Of a stretch of DNA of 64,000 nucleotides, positions 1 through 11,211 are shown piece after piece. Position 1 is the first letter of the stretch, and every line of letters starts with the position of its first letter. Source of the stretch: Thereva unica (lineage: Eukaryota > Arthropoda > Insecta > Diptera > Therevidae). The stretch is from contig OX465286.1 of assembly GCA_949987705.1 (NCBI GenBank), positions 22,271,676 to 22,335,675 of the forward strand. The letters are read 5' to 3'. Under the pieces are notes generated by a model, which ran no database searches, had not been told where the DNA came from, and saw nothing but the letters and a program-made list of their open reading frames with translations. The translations under genes were made by a program, and so were the position numbers.

Positions 1-21
1 CTAGATTGTGTTCGTCGTAAG

Positions 22-441
22 TTAATTTCTTCCCAATTTAAATCTTCCATCTCTGAATTGTTGCATCACCTTTGTTTTATCTTCGTTGATGTTCAGCCCT
101 ATGTCCTTTGCCGCCTCTCTTAATTCGAGATAGACTTCTTTTGCTGCCAAGAAGGACCCTCCCACGATGTTCACGTCATCCGCATATCCAAGTAGTTGTA
201 CAGACTGCACTGCTAGGGATGCACTTTTGTGTACTGACGTTTTTCTTATCACCCATCCTAGGACCAGGTTAAAAAGAATGGGGGCTAGTCCATCTCCTTG
301 TCTAAGACCTTGTCGCACTTCGAACTCTTCTGCTACTGCAGTTTGGATCCTTACTTTCGCCAGGGAGCTATTTGCTGCGCAGTTGATCAGTTGTACCAGC
401 TTTGAGGGACTCCTAATTCCACTAGGATTGTACATTTGCAT
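22..441 (-). pseudogene. RTE-type LINE reverse transcriptase fragment
   Basis: An open frame of about 139 codons reads as the palm of a non-LTR reverse transcriptase. It shows the GLRQGDGLAPILFNL box, then LLGYADDVNIVGG with the catalytic YADD, then LNINEDKTKVM. These motifs in this order are typical of RTE/BovB-like elements. Endonuclease, fingers and C-terminal parts are missing on both sides and the frame runs off towards the window edge, so this is a truncated copy. In a living element the protein would copy the LINE RNA at the nicked target. Clade assignment is from motif wording only. Confidence 0.8.
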
Positions 442-1229
442 TTGTATGCCTCACTGATCTGGTTTTAGTATTTTGAAACCCTAATAACAGATCAGTGAAT
501 GACACCTATTACTGAATGGAAATCAACTGTGTCAATAGGGGAACATTTTTAGGCCCACCAGGAGCCACTGGCACGACTTTTTTAATTAAACTCATATAGG
601 CGAAAATACGTGCAGATAAAAGGGTTACCGTAGCAGAATCATTAGCAGAGATTACTACTTTACTCACATAAGGAAAAATTTCTATGTTTAAGGTATTGAT
701 CGAAGAAGATGGTCAAATCTAAAAACCGTCACAAAGCTTAAGATTGTCTGGGGACTGGATGAATGCAACGTAGCAAATAAAGTATCTATTGAAGCCGTCG
801 ACAGAACAATCCAATTATTTGGCAAACTTTGCAAATTGTCCCGACAGATTGAAAAGCGTCTTTTAAAACATAATATGAGAGCGCAATCGGAAAACTCAGA
901 ATTCTGTACTGTTCTCTTCAACGTATGACATAGAAAATGTTCTGAATTTGATAATATGACATTGAGCTGCTGGCTACTTTTTGAAAGTTCGAAATATACT
1001 CCGGAATTTTGATTAGCGACATTAATGACGATTTGCGAAATATCTACTCAAAGTATTGTATTCGACTCAACTCCGTAATGCCACTAAAGGCTCAAACAGA
1101 ACCAAGCCGTTTTTAAAAGTTGGAAATTTGACATTCCATAAACTTTCCATGAGACGAACAGAGCGGTAGCCACAATCAAGCAGACGGAATGTCAAAAAGA
1201 ACAAAGGAAAAACGTGCGGAGCGGAGGAA
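442..1229. other. no recognisable feature
   Basis: No frame in this stretch reads as a known protein and I see no tandem or inverted repeat. It lies between two LINE fragments and is probably decayed repeat or unique intergenic DNA. Confidence 0.4.
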
Positions 1230-1652
1230 AACTGACACGCTACTACCACAGTGACTGTTCCTCCGAGTTAAACGCTCTCCTGCCTCCACGGCAATCTTAT
1301 ACCCGCAACACCAGATTAGCCCACTCGTCTCATTCCCTTCACCTGCAACTACCCTTTTCACGCACTCAACAAGATATGAATTCGTTTGTTAATAGAACAA
1401 CTCGACTGTGGAATAATCTCTCGCAGTCAGTATTTCCGAGCTCCTACAACATCCAAGAGTTCAAACGCAGGGTTCATCACCACCTTCTTCAATACCCCCC
1501 CGTACCTTTTAACCCTTAACCTATACCCCGCCCTCATCCCTCCCCCGTACTAAGCTTACTGCTAGACATTGCACCATGACGTGACAAATGACATGACGGA
1601 CTAGTAGTACAAAGGGTGACTCCTGAGCTTAGCACTGCTACATAAAAAAAAA
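1230..1652 (+). mobile_element. LINE family A, 5'-truncated 3' end
   Basis: The frame at 1235-1519 encodes the extreme C-terminus of a Jockey/CR1-type LINE ORF2 (RYYHSDCSSELNALLP, then TTRLWNNLSQSVFPSSYN), followed by a short 3' UTR that ends in an A-run at about 1643-1652. The same C-terminus occurs on the minus strand near 14.85-15.08 kb, and the same tail, including the core CTAGACATTGCACCATG, recurs at 14.69-14.78 kb (minus) and 57.18-57.27 kb (plus). The shared right end with an A-run marks this as the true 3' terminus. The 5' truncation is usual for target-primed reverse transcription. Confidence 0.75.
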
Positions 1653-2019
1653 GTGAAACATCGAGCATGGTTTATAAAGAAGCGTTTCAGTGAATCGTCA
1701 ACCTTGCACATTTTTGTATTGCTAGTGCCGTGCATTCGGTATGACCAGCTGCTGAAACATGAAACGACGAAGAAAACGGGAAGCAACAACGACCCTTTTC
1801 AGGATCAAATCAGTAGTGCCATCTTATAATGTTGCCAATGTTCGTCTCAATCCAAAATACTCTATATTTATTCGATTTTTTTAGGGGAGCCAAATTGTGA
1901 AGTTTTTTGCGGCGTCAATTTTGCAAACTTGATGATTTTTTTTAGCTTTTTGTGGGAAAAAAAGTTGAGGTCGCTATGGGGCAAGCTCTGCACAGGTCAA
2001 TGTGGATTCGAATTGAAGG
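1653..2019. other. no recognisable feature
   Basis: Spacer between the LINE tail and the first recognisable BEL/Pao gag codons. It may hold the decayed start of the BEL/Pao element, but nothing in it can be read. Confidence 0.35.
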
Positions 2020-2069
2020 CACAATAATTCCAAAAGAGAGACAACACAAGTTTATCATAACGCAAATAA

Positions 2070-2487
2070 GTTAAACTGTCCTGCGTGCAACGGCACACAT
2101 TATGTCGGATCCTGCAATGTTTTTCTAAGGTTAAATATTCCAGATCGTAAGAGGTTAATCAAGGAAACGGGAAGGTGCTTCAATTGTTTTTCCAGCAAAC
2201 ATTCCCATGATAAATGTCAAAGCAAATACCGATGCCACAAATGTAAACAATTGCATCACACTACCCTACATTCGCTGGAATCTGCAGTACAGAACCTATT
2301 CATTAGCAGAGAATCCACTGGTGTAACAAGTACATTCAAGGTCACAACTGATGGGGAGAAAGGCGTATATCAATCCAGCGTTCCATTAGATGATTCTGCA
2401 GCTGGAACAAAGCAAACTCTAAGCTTCTTGACAACAGAAGGATGCAACACATTACTCTCTACTGCTTTAGTATCAGCTGCATCCTAG
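2070..2487 (+). pseudogene. BEL/Pao Gag C-terminal zinc-knuckle region (decayed)
   Basis: Three cysteine/histidine clusters can be read: CPACNGTHYVGSC, then CFNCFSSKHSHDKC, then CHKCKQLHHTTLH. This is the arrangement that ends Gag in Pao-type elements, and the same order is seen in the two better-preserved elements at 28-34 kb and 38-44 kb. These knuckles bind the element RNA during particle assembly. The frame changes between the first knuckles and the ORF that starts at 2251, and the ORF ends at 2487 before the protease, so the gene is broken. Confidence 0.75.
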
Positions 2488-2725
2488 ATACGAGGTCTGA
2501 ATTTTCATTACTGAAAGTGCCTATGACATAATGAAAATTATAGATTCAAATTTTTATCTGTTCAAATTTTTGGTATAAATAAATGGCACACAGCGATCGT
2601 CAATAAACAAGTACAAATTAAATTGAGTCCAGTTAACTCAGAAATACCAAGGATATAAATTAATTTGCTAGTTCTAAAAACTATTGCAAAGAAGATAACT
2701 ATTAAAAATGGTTACATATTGAGGT

Positions 2726-3690
2726 CAGTCAGGTCCAATCGACGCTCTACTAGGTGCAGCGGTGTATGGGTTAGTTTTGAGAGAAGGTCTACGAATTGAT
2801 CCAAGCGGAGGCGCCCCTTCTACTGCCAACACCATATTTGGAAGGGTACTTATTGGGGAAAAACATCAACAGCAACTAATATGCATACTAAAGCATTTTC
2901 GCTTACTTTAGAACCAAGAACCAACATTGGACCTCGATCAACAAATGCGCAAATTTTGGGAGTTTGAAGAAGTAAAAAGTGTCAGTTTGTTCACACCTGA
3001 TAAAGGGAAATGCGAACAGTACTACAAGAATACTCATTGCCGATTGCATTTCGGCAGTATCAAGCTCAGCTACCTTTTTTAACATACCACACTCCAACGT
3101 TAGGGGATTCGAGAAGTGGCGCCCTAAAACGTTTTCACTACTTGCAAAGGAAGTTAGCCAATAATCCTCTTTTGAGACAAGATTATGAGAAATGCTTGGA
3201 TGAATATATAGACTTAGGTCATAAGACTGACTGTGAGCTAGCTACCCGAACCATTAGAAGAAAACTGTTACATCCCGCCTCACTCAGTCTTTTATCAGAG
3301 TAGCAACACCAAATCCAGAGTTGTTTTCGTTGCTTCCGGTAAAACAACTAACGGCAAGTCATTAAACGAGCTACTACTAGTAGGGCCAACCATAGAGCCC
3401 GGGTTATTCACTATAATTTTCAACTGGATGAAATATAAAGTGGCCATGACAGCAGACGTAGAAAAAATGTATCGCATGGTGTGAGTCCATCCTAGCCATT
3501 TGGAGACACCCAGAAACCCAGACCGCTCAAGATTATCAGCTGTTACACCGTTACATTTGGCATGTCACCAGCTCCGTATCTATTTGGCTATCCAAACGCT
3601 GCAACAATTGGCCTACGATGAAAGGGAACGATGCCCGACTAGAATTCAATGTAAGGCATGCCTAAAGTTATGTACGGGCCTCGTGAGGTA
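2726..3690 (+). pseudogene. BEL/Pao protease-linker and RT N-terminal part (decayed)
   Basis: GPIDALLGAAVYG and STANTIFGRVLIG (about 2735-2860) match the end of the BEL/Pao aspartic protease region. LDQQMRKFWEFEE and FTPDKGKCE (2930-3010) match the linker. DYEKCLDEYIDLGHKT (near 3180-3230), KSRVVFVAS and MTADVEKMYRMV (3310-3480) match RT motifs, and LAIQTLQQLAYDERERCP (about 3580-3640) the segment just before YVDD. Reading needs several frame changes, and a stop separates most blocks. The frame ends where the insert begins. Confidence 0.75.
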
Positions 3691-4331
3691 AACGTTCGGT
3701 ATACCAGATTAGACTTGCCTCATGAACACCTCATGTGGCCCTCATAGGGCAGTATAAGGTATACCAAAATTAAATTTGTTTTATGAATACCTTACGAGGG
3801 CCTCATACAGAATACATGAGGCACTCCGCATGCACTCTAAGATTAGGTTTTCATTAGGGAAATCTTACAAGGGCCTTATTTGGGAAAGAAGGTGTTTACC
3901 CCGTTAGGTATTATTGAGTAATTCCTTATGAGGCCCATGTATATTGATGAAATTTGATTGAAATTTTTCCCTTCATGATATAATTCACATGTAAAACCAA
4001 ACTACTATGGTTAAGTAGCAAAATGTGCTTAATCGCCATCAGACTTTTTAATGTCTCTGGTGAACAGCAGCTCTAGCCGGAAGATCAGAAGTAGAAAGAG
4101 AGAGAAGTAGGAAGGAGCTGCCAGAACCTAGCCGCGATATATTTTTATTCCACCTACTTCCAACCATTTAGCGACTCTGGCATCGGGGCATTTGAGAAAC
4201 AACTCGCTGGAGCGTTATGCGTCCTGAAACGAGTTGAATCTCTTCAGCCAACCGATGACATGCGCTTGGTGGAGGGGGAAGGACTAGCGAAGGCTATGTC
4301 AAGTTTTACTGGTGAGTTATTCTTACCAGCG

Positions 4332-5229
4332 CACAGTGGGGCCGATCGCCAAAAATCTGGCCAAAAATCGAAAAATCAAGTAAGTGATCTGGAATTTCCT
4401 CCTCGGGGGTTTTTTGGGTCGCTGATTACGAATTTAACGTCACATCGACAAAAAGTTACCCCCTTCATCCCCTAATCACCACCCCCTTGCATAAAATATC
4501 CTTTATTTCATAACGTAATCAAGTTTCATGTAGTTTTCAAGGTTTTTTGGGTCGCTGATTCCGAATTTAATGTCACATCGACAGAAAGTTACCCCTTTCA
4601 TCCCCTAGTCACCACCCCCTTGCACTTATTTCATAACGCAATTAAGTTTAATGTTGTTTTCAAGGTTTTTGGAGTTGCTGGTTACGAATTTCAAAACATA
4701 CTTTAAAAATTTAGGAGCAGCTAGGAGCAGCTAATTTTTTTTTTATTACAAAGGTGGTCACTCACACTACAATCTCCAATAGGTTTGATAACGGAATTCT
4801 ACGGAATTATTCAACTTTTTTATAGTTAATCTACATTTTTTTTAAATTAGCATTGTTTAAAACTTTAATTTTTATAATTTTTTTAAAAACTATTAGTCAA
4901 TCGATCAATGTTTCTTAATGCACTATTTTATTCCACTTACCTCCAGGAGTCTGATCCATTTTGATTCACTGGAATGAGTCTTATTTTCGAATTTATATGC
5001 TTACTTTTGCATTAATACAATTTTGTGAGTAAATGTACCAGATTACTGTTGTGCAAGAAAAGGTATCTTGCAACTGAAATTTCAGATCAGGTAAAGGTTG
5101 TTTGAAGCATGTCTATGTATTTTCTGATGGATAAGGTATTACTGCAGCCAACTCAACAAAAAAAAACCAAACTAGAAAAAAAATTTTTTTTTACTTTTGG
5201 CCAGCTTTTTGGCGATCGGCCCCACTGTG
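4332..5229. mobile_element. Non-autonomous Transib-like DNA element (MITE)
   Basis: The ends are inverted repeats: CACAGTGGGGCCGATCGCC at 4332-4350 and its exact complement ending at 5229. Similarity continues inwards for about 35 bp (AAAAATCTGGCCAAAA against AAAAAGCTGGCCAAAA). The element is flanked by a perfect 5-bp direct repeat, CAGCG, at 4327-4331 and 5230-5234. Transib elements have 5-bp GC-rich duplications and ends starting CACWRTG, the same as the RAG recombination-signal heptamer CACAGTG. No transposase frame is present, so mobility would need a transposase from elsewhere. PIF or hAT origin is unlikely because their duplications are 3 and 8 bp. Confidence 0.65.
4405..4690. repeat. 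Two-and-a-bit tandem units inside the MITE
   Basis: A unit of about 120-135 bp beginning TTTTTTGGGTCGCTGATT occurs near 4409 and again near 4543, with a diverged third start near 4668 (TTTTTGGAGTTGCTGGTT). Each unit contains CACATCGAC, AGTTACCCC, CACCCCCTTGCA and a TTTCATAACG stretch. The same opening phrase, GTCGCTGATTACGA, appears once more at about 9565. Confidence 0.75.
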
Positions 5230-5519
5230 CAGCGTCTATTAAGCCACGATACCTCGAAATGGTGAAAAACTGCCAATGATCTATCGCACGCCTTACATAA
5301 TAAACGATAGGTACGCATTATATGGCCCTATCCATTTTTGCCTGATATGGCCCTCATAAGGATTTTCTAGTTCGGCGGTAATAGGTGAAAAGCGTTACAC
5401 TTTTCTTCTGGGCCTTATTAGGTTTCAACATTAGGGCCTAACAGTCAAATTAGGCTAACCTCATCCGGACCGAACCAAGAAATTCTAGTCGGGTGGCCAT
5501 TAGCAGTATCACGCCACGT

Positions 5520-6222
5520 GTCGTCGATTGTCGTTGATTAGCTAACTGGGACAGATTCCCTCACTGACGCAAAGAAGCTTCAAAGGCAATTGATAAAGGT
5601 GCTGAGCTAATTACTCAAAGGGGCCTGTAACTGTAACGATCTACCTGTACGCCATCCAAACAAATACAGAGAACTAAAGGTTCACATTCACATTCAATTT
5701 TAAATAAACTCTCCAAGACAGACCACTAACCAAACGCACCATCTTATCGGAAATATCGTCATTGTTTGACCCTCTCGGTTAGATTCCACCTGTAATAATT
5801 TCCGCAAAAATTTTGATACAAACATTATCCTGAGATACATCTGATTCCTGATACTATTGCAAATCAATGGCGCACCTTCAAGCAAATTATAATTCCAAGA
5901 TGGATTTGATACTCCAATCATAATCAACAGCCAGTTTCACAGATTTTGCGATGCCTTTATTAAGGCCTATTCAGCAGTTTTATACTTACGCACGCAAGCC
6001 ATCGATGGTGAGACAACGGTATCATTGTTAACATCCAAAACCAAAGTCGCTCCACTCAAGCCAACTACTCTACCACGTTTGGAACTGAATGGAGCACTAC
6101 TGGTCGAAAGATTGCTAAGTGCGACTTTTCAAGAAATACAACAACAAACAAACGCAACGATTCTCTTACTCGGAATTATCCATCGCCAACATCACAATTT
6201 TAAGGCTTTTACAACAAATTAA
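5520..6222 (+). pseudogene. BEL/Pao RT C-terminal part and RNase H (decayed)
   Basis: DSLTDAKKLQRQLI (around 5555-5600) is the segment following the RT YVDD box. Further on, [16 protein letters not shown] and [19 protein letters not shown] (about 5950-6090) are the RNase H region just after the CDAS box and before the TDS box. RNase H removes the RNA strand during reverse transcription. Stops separate the blocks. Confidence 0.7.
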
Positions 6223-6230
6223 ATTTTCCA

Positions 6231-6900
6231 ATGATTATGAAGCCCTCAAACACGACAAACCGCTTTCAAGAAAGAGTCGCTTATTACAATTCCTTTCTGG
6301 ATCATAGTGGGCTTATTCGAGTTGGAGGCAGATTGGAACAAGCACATACTCCTTACGAGAGGAAACATCCAATCAGTCTTCTGCGTGATCCTCATATCAG
6401 TCGAATTTTGATTGACAAAACCCATAATGAAGCACTCTATGGTGTAAGTATGTTGGTATTAAACAGCATGTCAAGTCCAAGAATATCCATATTGAAGCAG
6501 CGTCCAATATGACATCACAAGTTTTCCTAGCAGCCATGAGAAGATTTGTGGTCAGGCGAGGAGTGTGTGCAGACATATATTCTGACTGCGGCACAAACTT
6601 TAAAGGCAAAGATATCTTTCAAATCTGCGTATAACTTGGCATTTCAATCCTCCAGCCGCCCCGCATCAAGGTGGACTTTGGAAGGCGGGTGTTAAATCTG
6701 TAAAACACCATCTGAGACGTTTCATGGGCACTGCCACGTACACGTTTGAAGAAATAAAAACACTGCTCACTCAGATTGAAGCCTGCCAACCGCTAAATGC
6801 ACTTTCTGAACCCAATCTTTCAATGTCTAAAACTACATTGGGGCACATACAACAAATGGTACATCACTTTTGGAAGGATTGGTCTTAAGACTATTTAAAT
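6231..6900 (+). pseudogene. BEL/Pao integrase (decayed)
   Basis: The 5' part reads LIRVGGRLEQAHTPYERKHP and DKTHNEALYG, the zinc-binding N-terminal region with its histidines. The core follows in other frames: AAMRRFVVRRGVCADIYSDC with the second catalytic aspartate (about 6525-6590), then PHQGGLWKAGVKSVKHHLRR (about 6662-6720). In this position functional elements have GGLWEAG, so the catalytic glutamate reads as lysine here. Together with frameshifts this shows an inactive enzyme. Confidence 0.7.
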
Positions 6901-7488
6901 GGACTACAAAGCAGGCCGAAATGGTGGAACAAGCAGCAAAACCTGAAAATTGTCGATATTGTGCTAGTAAAGAAAGAAAATTGCCCGACTATATTCTGAT
7001 CCCTAGGAATCATTGAAGATGTGCATCATGGTAAAGAGTGGTCACTGCTAGAGTGGTATCTCGATTAACCGCCGACTAACCCTGAACTTCCATGTGCGAC
7101 TGATTTGCGTGTCCACCCACCAACTGGTCCATCCCGAGAAACTATGCCTCGACAGTCCGTATCATCAGCCCCACGAGAAACCTCAACCTGATAGTGGACA
7201 AGAATTTGCCATTAATTGCCGATATATTCAATCATTATGCTCCACTTCTGTGATCGAGATGAAAATGCATCTGGAAAACGACGTACAACATTTCCTCACA
7301 AGAGGAAATCAGGATCTGTACATTCCTAAGAATACAGCAAGCGCAAACAATTCACCGTGAATCTACATAACCACTATCAGGTTAAGGTTAACGTGAACAA
7401 GGCTCGGTTGTTTTTTACTACGACCGACGCAGCACTTCAAGGTTGAAAGCAACATCTGTTGAAGCTACTAGTTCAACCGGAGGGAGTA

Positions 7489-7790
7489 TGTTGGATCTAA
7501 AATTCCTTGGGTCTTGGGCCAACTCAACAGGCACCACTCCAACGCTTCAGTACGAACCTCCTTCCAAGAAGGAAGACCGAGGAGACAACTATTTCAACTT
7601 TTTTTTTTTTATTATTCTTGTTGTACTTATTTTCCGTAATCTATAACGTGTACGCGAGTGAATATGATTTCGCCCCAATTTTGTTTTTTTTTTTGTTTTT
7701 AATAGTGTTCAACTTTTTGGAGAAAATTGAAAAAAAAAACATCAAAAAATAAACTGAATTAAATAAAGCATTTCTTTATGATTCACCTCA
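7489..7790 (+). repeat. Candidate 3' LTR start of the decayed BEL/Pao element
   Basis: A purine tract GGAGGGAGTA is followed directly by TGTTGGATC at 7489, the usual polypurine-tract/LTR junction of Pao-type elements. AATAAA-type signals appear near 7750-7770. The right end cannot be fixed because no second copy is present. Confidence 0.4.
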
Positions 7791-8288
7791 TCACTCAGCT
7801 ATGCGATATGTCGACTGTTTAAGCAGATATACCCCCATGTGATGAAGATTGAAGACGGTCTCCTAAAATGGGTAAGAATGGTTTAAAAAATTATGATTAT
7901 TGTAAGCTGTTGGTGGCTCTTTTGGAGAAGACCAAAAATTATGAAGGGTTTGTGTTACCTAACGAAATCCTCTGCAAGTTCCTGGAAGGACAGCTGTGTT
8001 GGTGACACTCCGAGCGCCGCAAAGGGAAATCTTAAAAAGTATTCACGATCGAGATTATATCAATGAGTTAAGCCGCGGTCGCCTGGAAATACTACTTCAT
8101 TTCACACCTAGCCTCGATAATCTTGTAGCCAGAAAAGAAGAATTCTAACGCCCCATAGATATGGTCGATAAGCGCCTACATACTCTCAACAGCTAAGTCT
8201 ATAAATACCTACTAGTAGCAGCCGCCGCGATCGCTAAATTTTTTTTTGTTTTTACTCAGTCACCAACGAAGTAGTGTAGAAGTTAGAA
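7791..8288. other. no clear feature
   Basis: Sequence before the Ty3/mdg4-like integrase scrap. Short open text is present but none is recognisable. It may be decayed pol of the same element. Confidence 0.3.
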
Positions 8289-8483
8289 TTGCGAAATCAA
8301 ACCGACAAAGGAACCGCCTTCACAGGAGGACCCTTTAAGGAGTTTTGTGAATCAAGAAGGATTGCCCACAACTTAGTTACGACAGGAGCTCTTCGAGGAA
8401 ATGGTCAAGTCGAACGTATGAATGATGTCTTGGCGAAGCTCAGCGTGGATGACCCCATGAAACGGTCAGGTACGCTCACCTAG
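8289..8483 (+). pseudogene. Ty3-type (mdg4 superfamily) integrase core fragment
   Basis: The frame reads TDKGTAFTGGPFKEFCESR, then TTGALRGNGQVERMNDVL. This is the integrase core of Ty3-like LTR elements: the second aspartate of the DDE triad in TDKGT and the glutamate in GQVER. Only about 65 codons survive. The following 200 bases may be the diverged C-terminus but cannot be read safely. Integrase joins the cDNA ends to the host chromosome. Confidence 0.75.
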
Positions 8484-9554
8484 TACAAAGCACCCTAAAT
8501 TCCGACAGTAGGTCGCAGCACGAAAAGAACCCCATTTAAGGTAATGATTGTAATAGAGATGTGGAGGGTCGGAGACTTAAACCAAGCTCAGATGATCGAA
8601 GAAGCCGCAGAGGATGAGTTCGAAGAAGGACGAGAGGAAGTTAGGAAAGATGTTATAGCAGTAATATAACATGAAAAGGAGTTCAGCTTGAAGTGTCAAG
8701 TGTCGTTGGTACCGGTCGTCCGCGTTTTTTTTTTTTTTGAAGTAAAACTTCTTTAGGGACGTTTGCTTAAAAACAATTTACATGAGAGTGAATCAATTTC
8801 ATTCGCGTAACGCTCTCACACATGAAAAATCGTCAGAACTTTCGTATAACGATGGGAAATGGGGCGGACGGGGTATAAGAGACGAAGAAACTCGGGGCTG
8901 TGTGTGCAACAGTTAAAATACCCTCTGCCTTACTGCATAAATTTTCTGGCATGTTAGCTACGTTGTCGCCCAGACTTTGCTTTATCTCATTATAGGAATA
9001 CAAATTCACCATTATGTAGAGGTGAATTATTTGAGATTTTTCTTGTGGTTTGGTCACTGCCCGGGCTTATGCCGCGGACACTTTGGAGTTGACTGACATG
9101 TTGGAAGCGGCATATACGACAAGAATTTTTGGCGCAGCCTGAGCAAGTGGATCTGCTTTTTGGCGTGGCCAAACATGTAGCACTGCCGGGAAGTTACGGT
9201 ATAAACACTTGAGACTTTCTTAAAATGCCAAACGATGTAAACAAATACTACAAATACAAATACATCTTTCTTACGTTTATTTTGTTATTGCCTCCAATAT
9301 AAAATACTTTTTGCACGCTTCAATTGATAAAACCGAAGCTGCTAAAACCGTTTGTCAGTGGTTTGGGTGCTTAGAATACCAAAAGGGAGTGGTGAATTAA
9401 ATGTGTGAGGTGCTCTTGTTTTAAATTGGCACCCACTTCCCCTTTGGTGAGATGTGCTGGACCTTTCCCCTTTTTAAATTACAATTTTGTTTAGCTTGCA
9501 CAAATCGACGAATCGTTTATGTCAAAACATTACACTGTTGTGAAAATCGTTCCT
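8484..9554. other. no recognisable feature
   Basis: Contains two short open frames on the minus strand (8833-9057 and 8990-9172; the latter has a cysteine cluster CSGCAKNSCRIC), which I do not recognise. Nothing else stands out. Confidence 0.3.
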
Positions 9555-9625
9555 GATATGTTTTTTGGGTCGCTGATTACGAAAATCGGGGTCCCACAGT
9601 CTTAAAATATGCATGTCACCTTTAA
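9555..9625. repeat. Fragment sharing text with the Transib-like MITE interior
   Basis: TTTTTTGGGTCGCTGATTAC at about 9560-9579 repeats the tandem-unit opening at 4409 and 4543. A short CCCACAGT follows at about 9595. It is too short to define an element end. Confidence 0.45.
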
Positions 9626-10180
9626 ATATGCTTAAAAACTCCCTTTTTTAAGGATTTTCGCGATAATTTTAATTATAATCAAAAACAATCCAATAAAATA
9701 CATTTTTTGCAATATTTATATTCAAAAGTGGTTGATTTATAACAAAGCAAATTTTATGATAAGGGATAATAGTAAAGGGCTGAAACAATCCCTACATCGT
9801 CTGAAAATATAAAGGTTTGAAAAAAATGTTTTTTCAACTTTATGCTTCAAATTCGGTTTAATCAGCTAAAATAAATTATTTTCAACTACGCCTAGAAAGA
9901 AGAATTTGAAAAAACGTTGATTGTTTTTGCATTTCTTTTTGCTCCCTTTAAAATTAATTGGTTCCCTAAAAGATTGTATGGGACGAAGAAATCAGGTAAT
10001 TGGCTAGGTGGCCATAAAGGGTGCCAATACCATACTCAAGTAGACTGGCTCTCGTTCGCGTAGGTAAAGCTTCATTGGATGTGGTTGGCGGACTGCTTGG
10101 TAAAACAATACTTGGGTTTGGAATAGTCTATGCCGATGCGGATGCAATTATTAATGATCATGAATGTAGCGGGAGCGGAG
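9626..10180. other. no clear feature
   Basis: AT-rich. The part from about 10030 to 10120 (TGGCTCTCGTTCG, then GGCGGACTGCTTGGTAAAAC) resembles 26625-26715 (TGGCTCTCATTCG, then GGGGGACTGCTTAGGTAAAG), so a dispersed repeat is shared between the two places. Confidence 0.4.
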
Positions 10181-10510
10181 CATGCATGCAGCTGGTGACA
10201 TATCCAAGCGTACATGCGTTCAATTCGTTGATAAATAATATAGAAGTGTGTGTATTCAAATGCGACCTGACGGAATGTTCCATGAATGGAATGCATGCCT
10301 CGCAAAGGTCGGACTACTTTCAACTTTTTCTGTAATGCCGCATTCGAAATAGCACACACAAATATCCACAACAAACACATGCACCTTGCATGCACTCGTT
10401 ACTTAGATTTTCGGGCTATGTGTGAAAGCCGGGACGGAAAAATACCGTGCAATTTTATGAACCTCTGAATGCAATGCATGTACGCTTGCATATGTCACCA
10501 GCTTACTTCC
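10181..10510. repeat. Inverted-repeat unit of about 330 bp
   Basis: AGCTGGTGACATATCCAAGC with a following GTACATGCG near 10190-10215 is mirrored by GCATGTACGCTTGCATATGT and CACCAGCTTAC near 10474-10505. The arms are imperfect, about 40 bp. No terminal duplication could be seen, so the class is unknown. Confidence 0.5.
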
Positions 10511-11211
10511 ATGAGGCGAATGTTTAGATTTTCGTGCCTGTGGCGGTAGTATCCATGCCTGTGGTGGAAGCGTGCATACCCGTGTGGGTAATACAAATAG
10601 TATTTGTATTAAGTCCGTCAGTAGATTCGTCACTATTCTTCCTGCATCTGTCGTTGGCCTGAATTTTCTCAAGCATACTATAGATCCGACAGACTTTCCA
10701 CTATATCTATTGCATATTACTAGCCGTTGGGCACAAAAGGCACTCATATTTTTTTTAAATTTTGTGATTTTCTTTGTTTTATTATTATTAAATCAGTGAT
10801 TTAGTGGTTTTAATTTGCTCTAGTTCCTGTTTTTAGTAATTGATCTCGTGGTGGTTTTTTTCTTTGTGGTTTTTTTCTCTTTTTTGTGGTGGTGTTTTCA
10901 TTTGTTTTTTTTTTGTTGTTGTTGTTTATGTCAGTAACCACCATAGAGCATTTTTAATTTTTTAGTGTTTTTTTTTATTATTTCATTTTTTTATGGGCAA
11001 GGCAGTGCATAAAATAAATCTGTTTAATTTTTATCGTCATAACCTCACTTTTTTATATATTTTTCCTACTTTTTATTCGCCTGAGGTTATGCAACGATTT
11101 GAAACCCACGAACTGCTCTCAAACTGCATGTAAGTTTAGTTATAAGTTTTTTCAAATTTGTTGTTGCAGTTCAATCGTGGTTGAATCGTTCTGTCACTTT
11201 ATCCTTTTCAC
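10511..11211. other. AT-rich stretch before LINE-1 ORF1
   Basis: Contains T-rich runs (10740-11000). The last few hundred bases are probably the 5' UTR of LINE-1, but its exact start is not visible. Confidence 0.35.

Larger units (their letters stand above)
3691..5500. other. Insert inside the BEL/Pao RT, containing a nested MITE
   Basis: The BEL/Pao coding text stops at about 3690 and resumes after about 5500. The flanking parts of the insert, 3691-4326 and 5235-5460, share wording such as GGGCCTCA/TGAGGCCC and ATAAGGTAT-like strings, which suggests one older repeat. The CACAGTG-ended element at 4332-5229 sits inside it. I cannot classify the outer insert and its exact ends are not clear. 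Confidence 0.45.
2020..7790 (+). mobile_element. Decayed BEL/Pao LTR retrotransposon, split by an insert
   Basis: Reading through frameshifts, the plus strand shows BEL/Pao order. Gag zinc knuckles come first (about 2075-2270), then protease-linker text (2726-2970), the start of RT (3010-3690), RT/RNase H after an insert (5520-6140), the integrase zinc region (6230-6440) and the integrase core (6500-6900). A candidate 3' LTR follows from 7489. The insert at about 3690-5500 breaks the RT near its YVDD region: text upstream matches the box before YVDD, text downstream (DSLTDAKKLQRQLI) the stretch after it. Stops and indels are frequent, so the copy is dead. No 5' LTR could be picked out. Confidence 0.8.

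Noticed and set aside
8990..9172. Cysteine cluster CSGCAKNSCRIC as a transposase zinc finger
   Set aside because: The spacing does not match the piggyBac or THAP fingers that I know, and no transposase text is adjacent.
10072..10395. 107-codon minus-strand open frame as a gene
   Set aside because: It overlaps an inverted repeat, has an overlapping plus-strand frame of similar length, and shows no recognisable motif.
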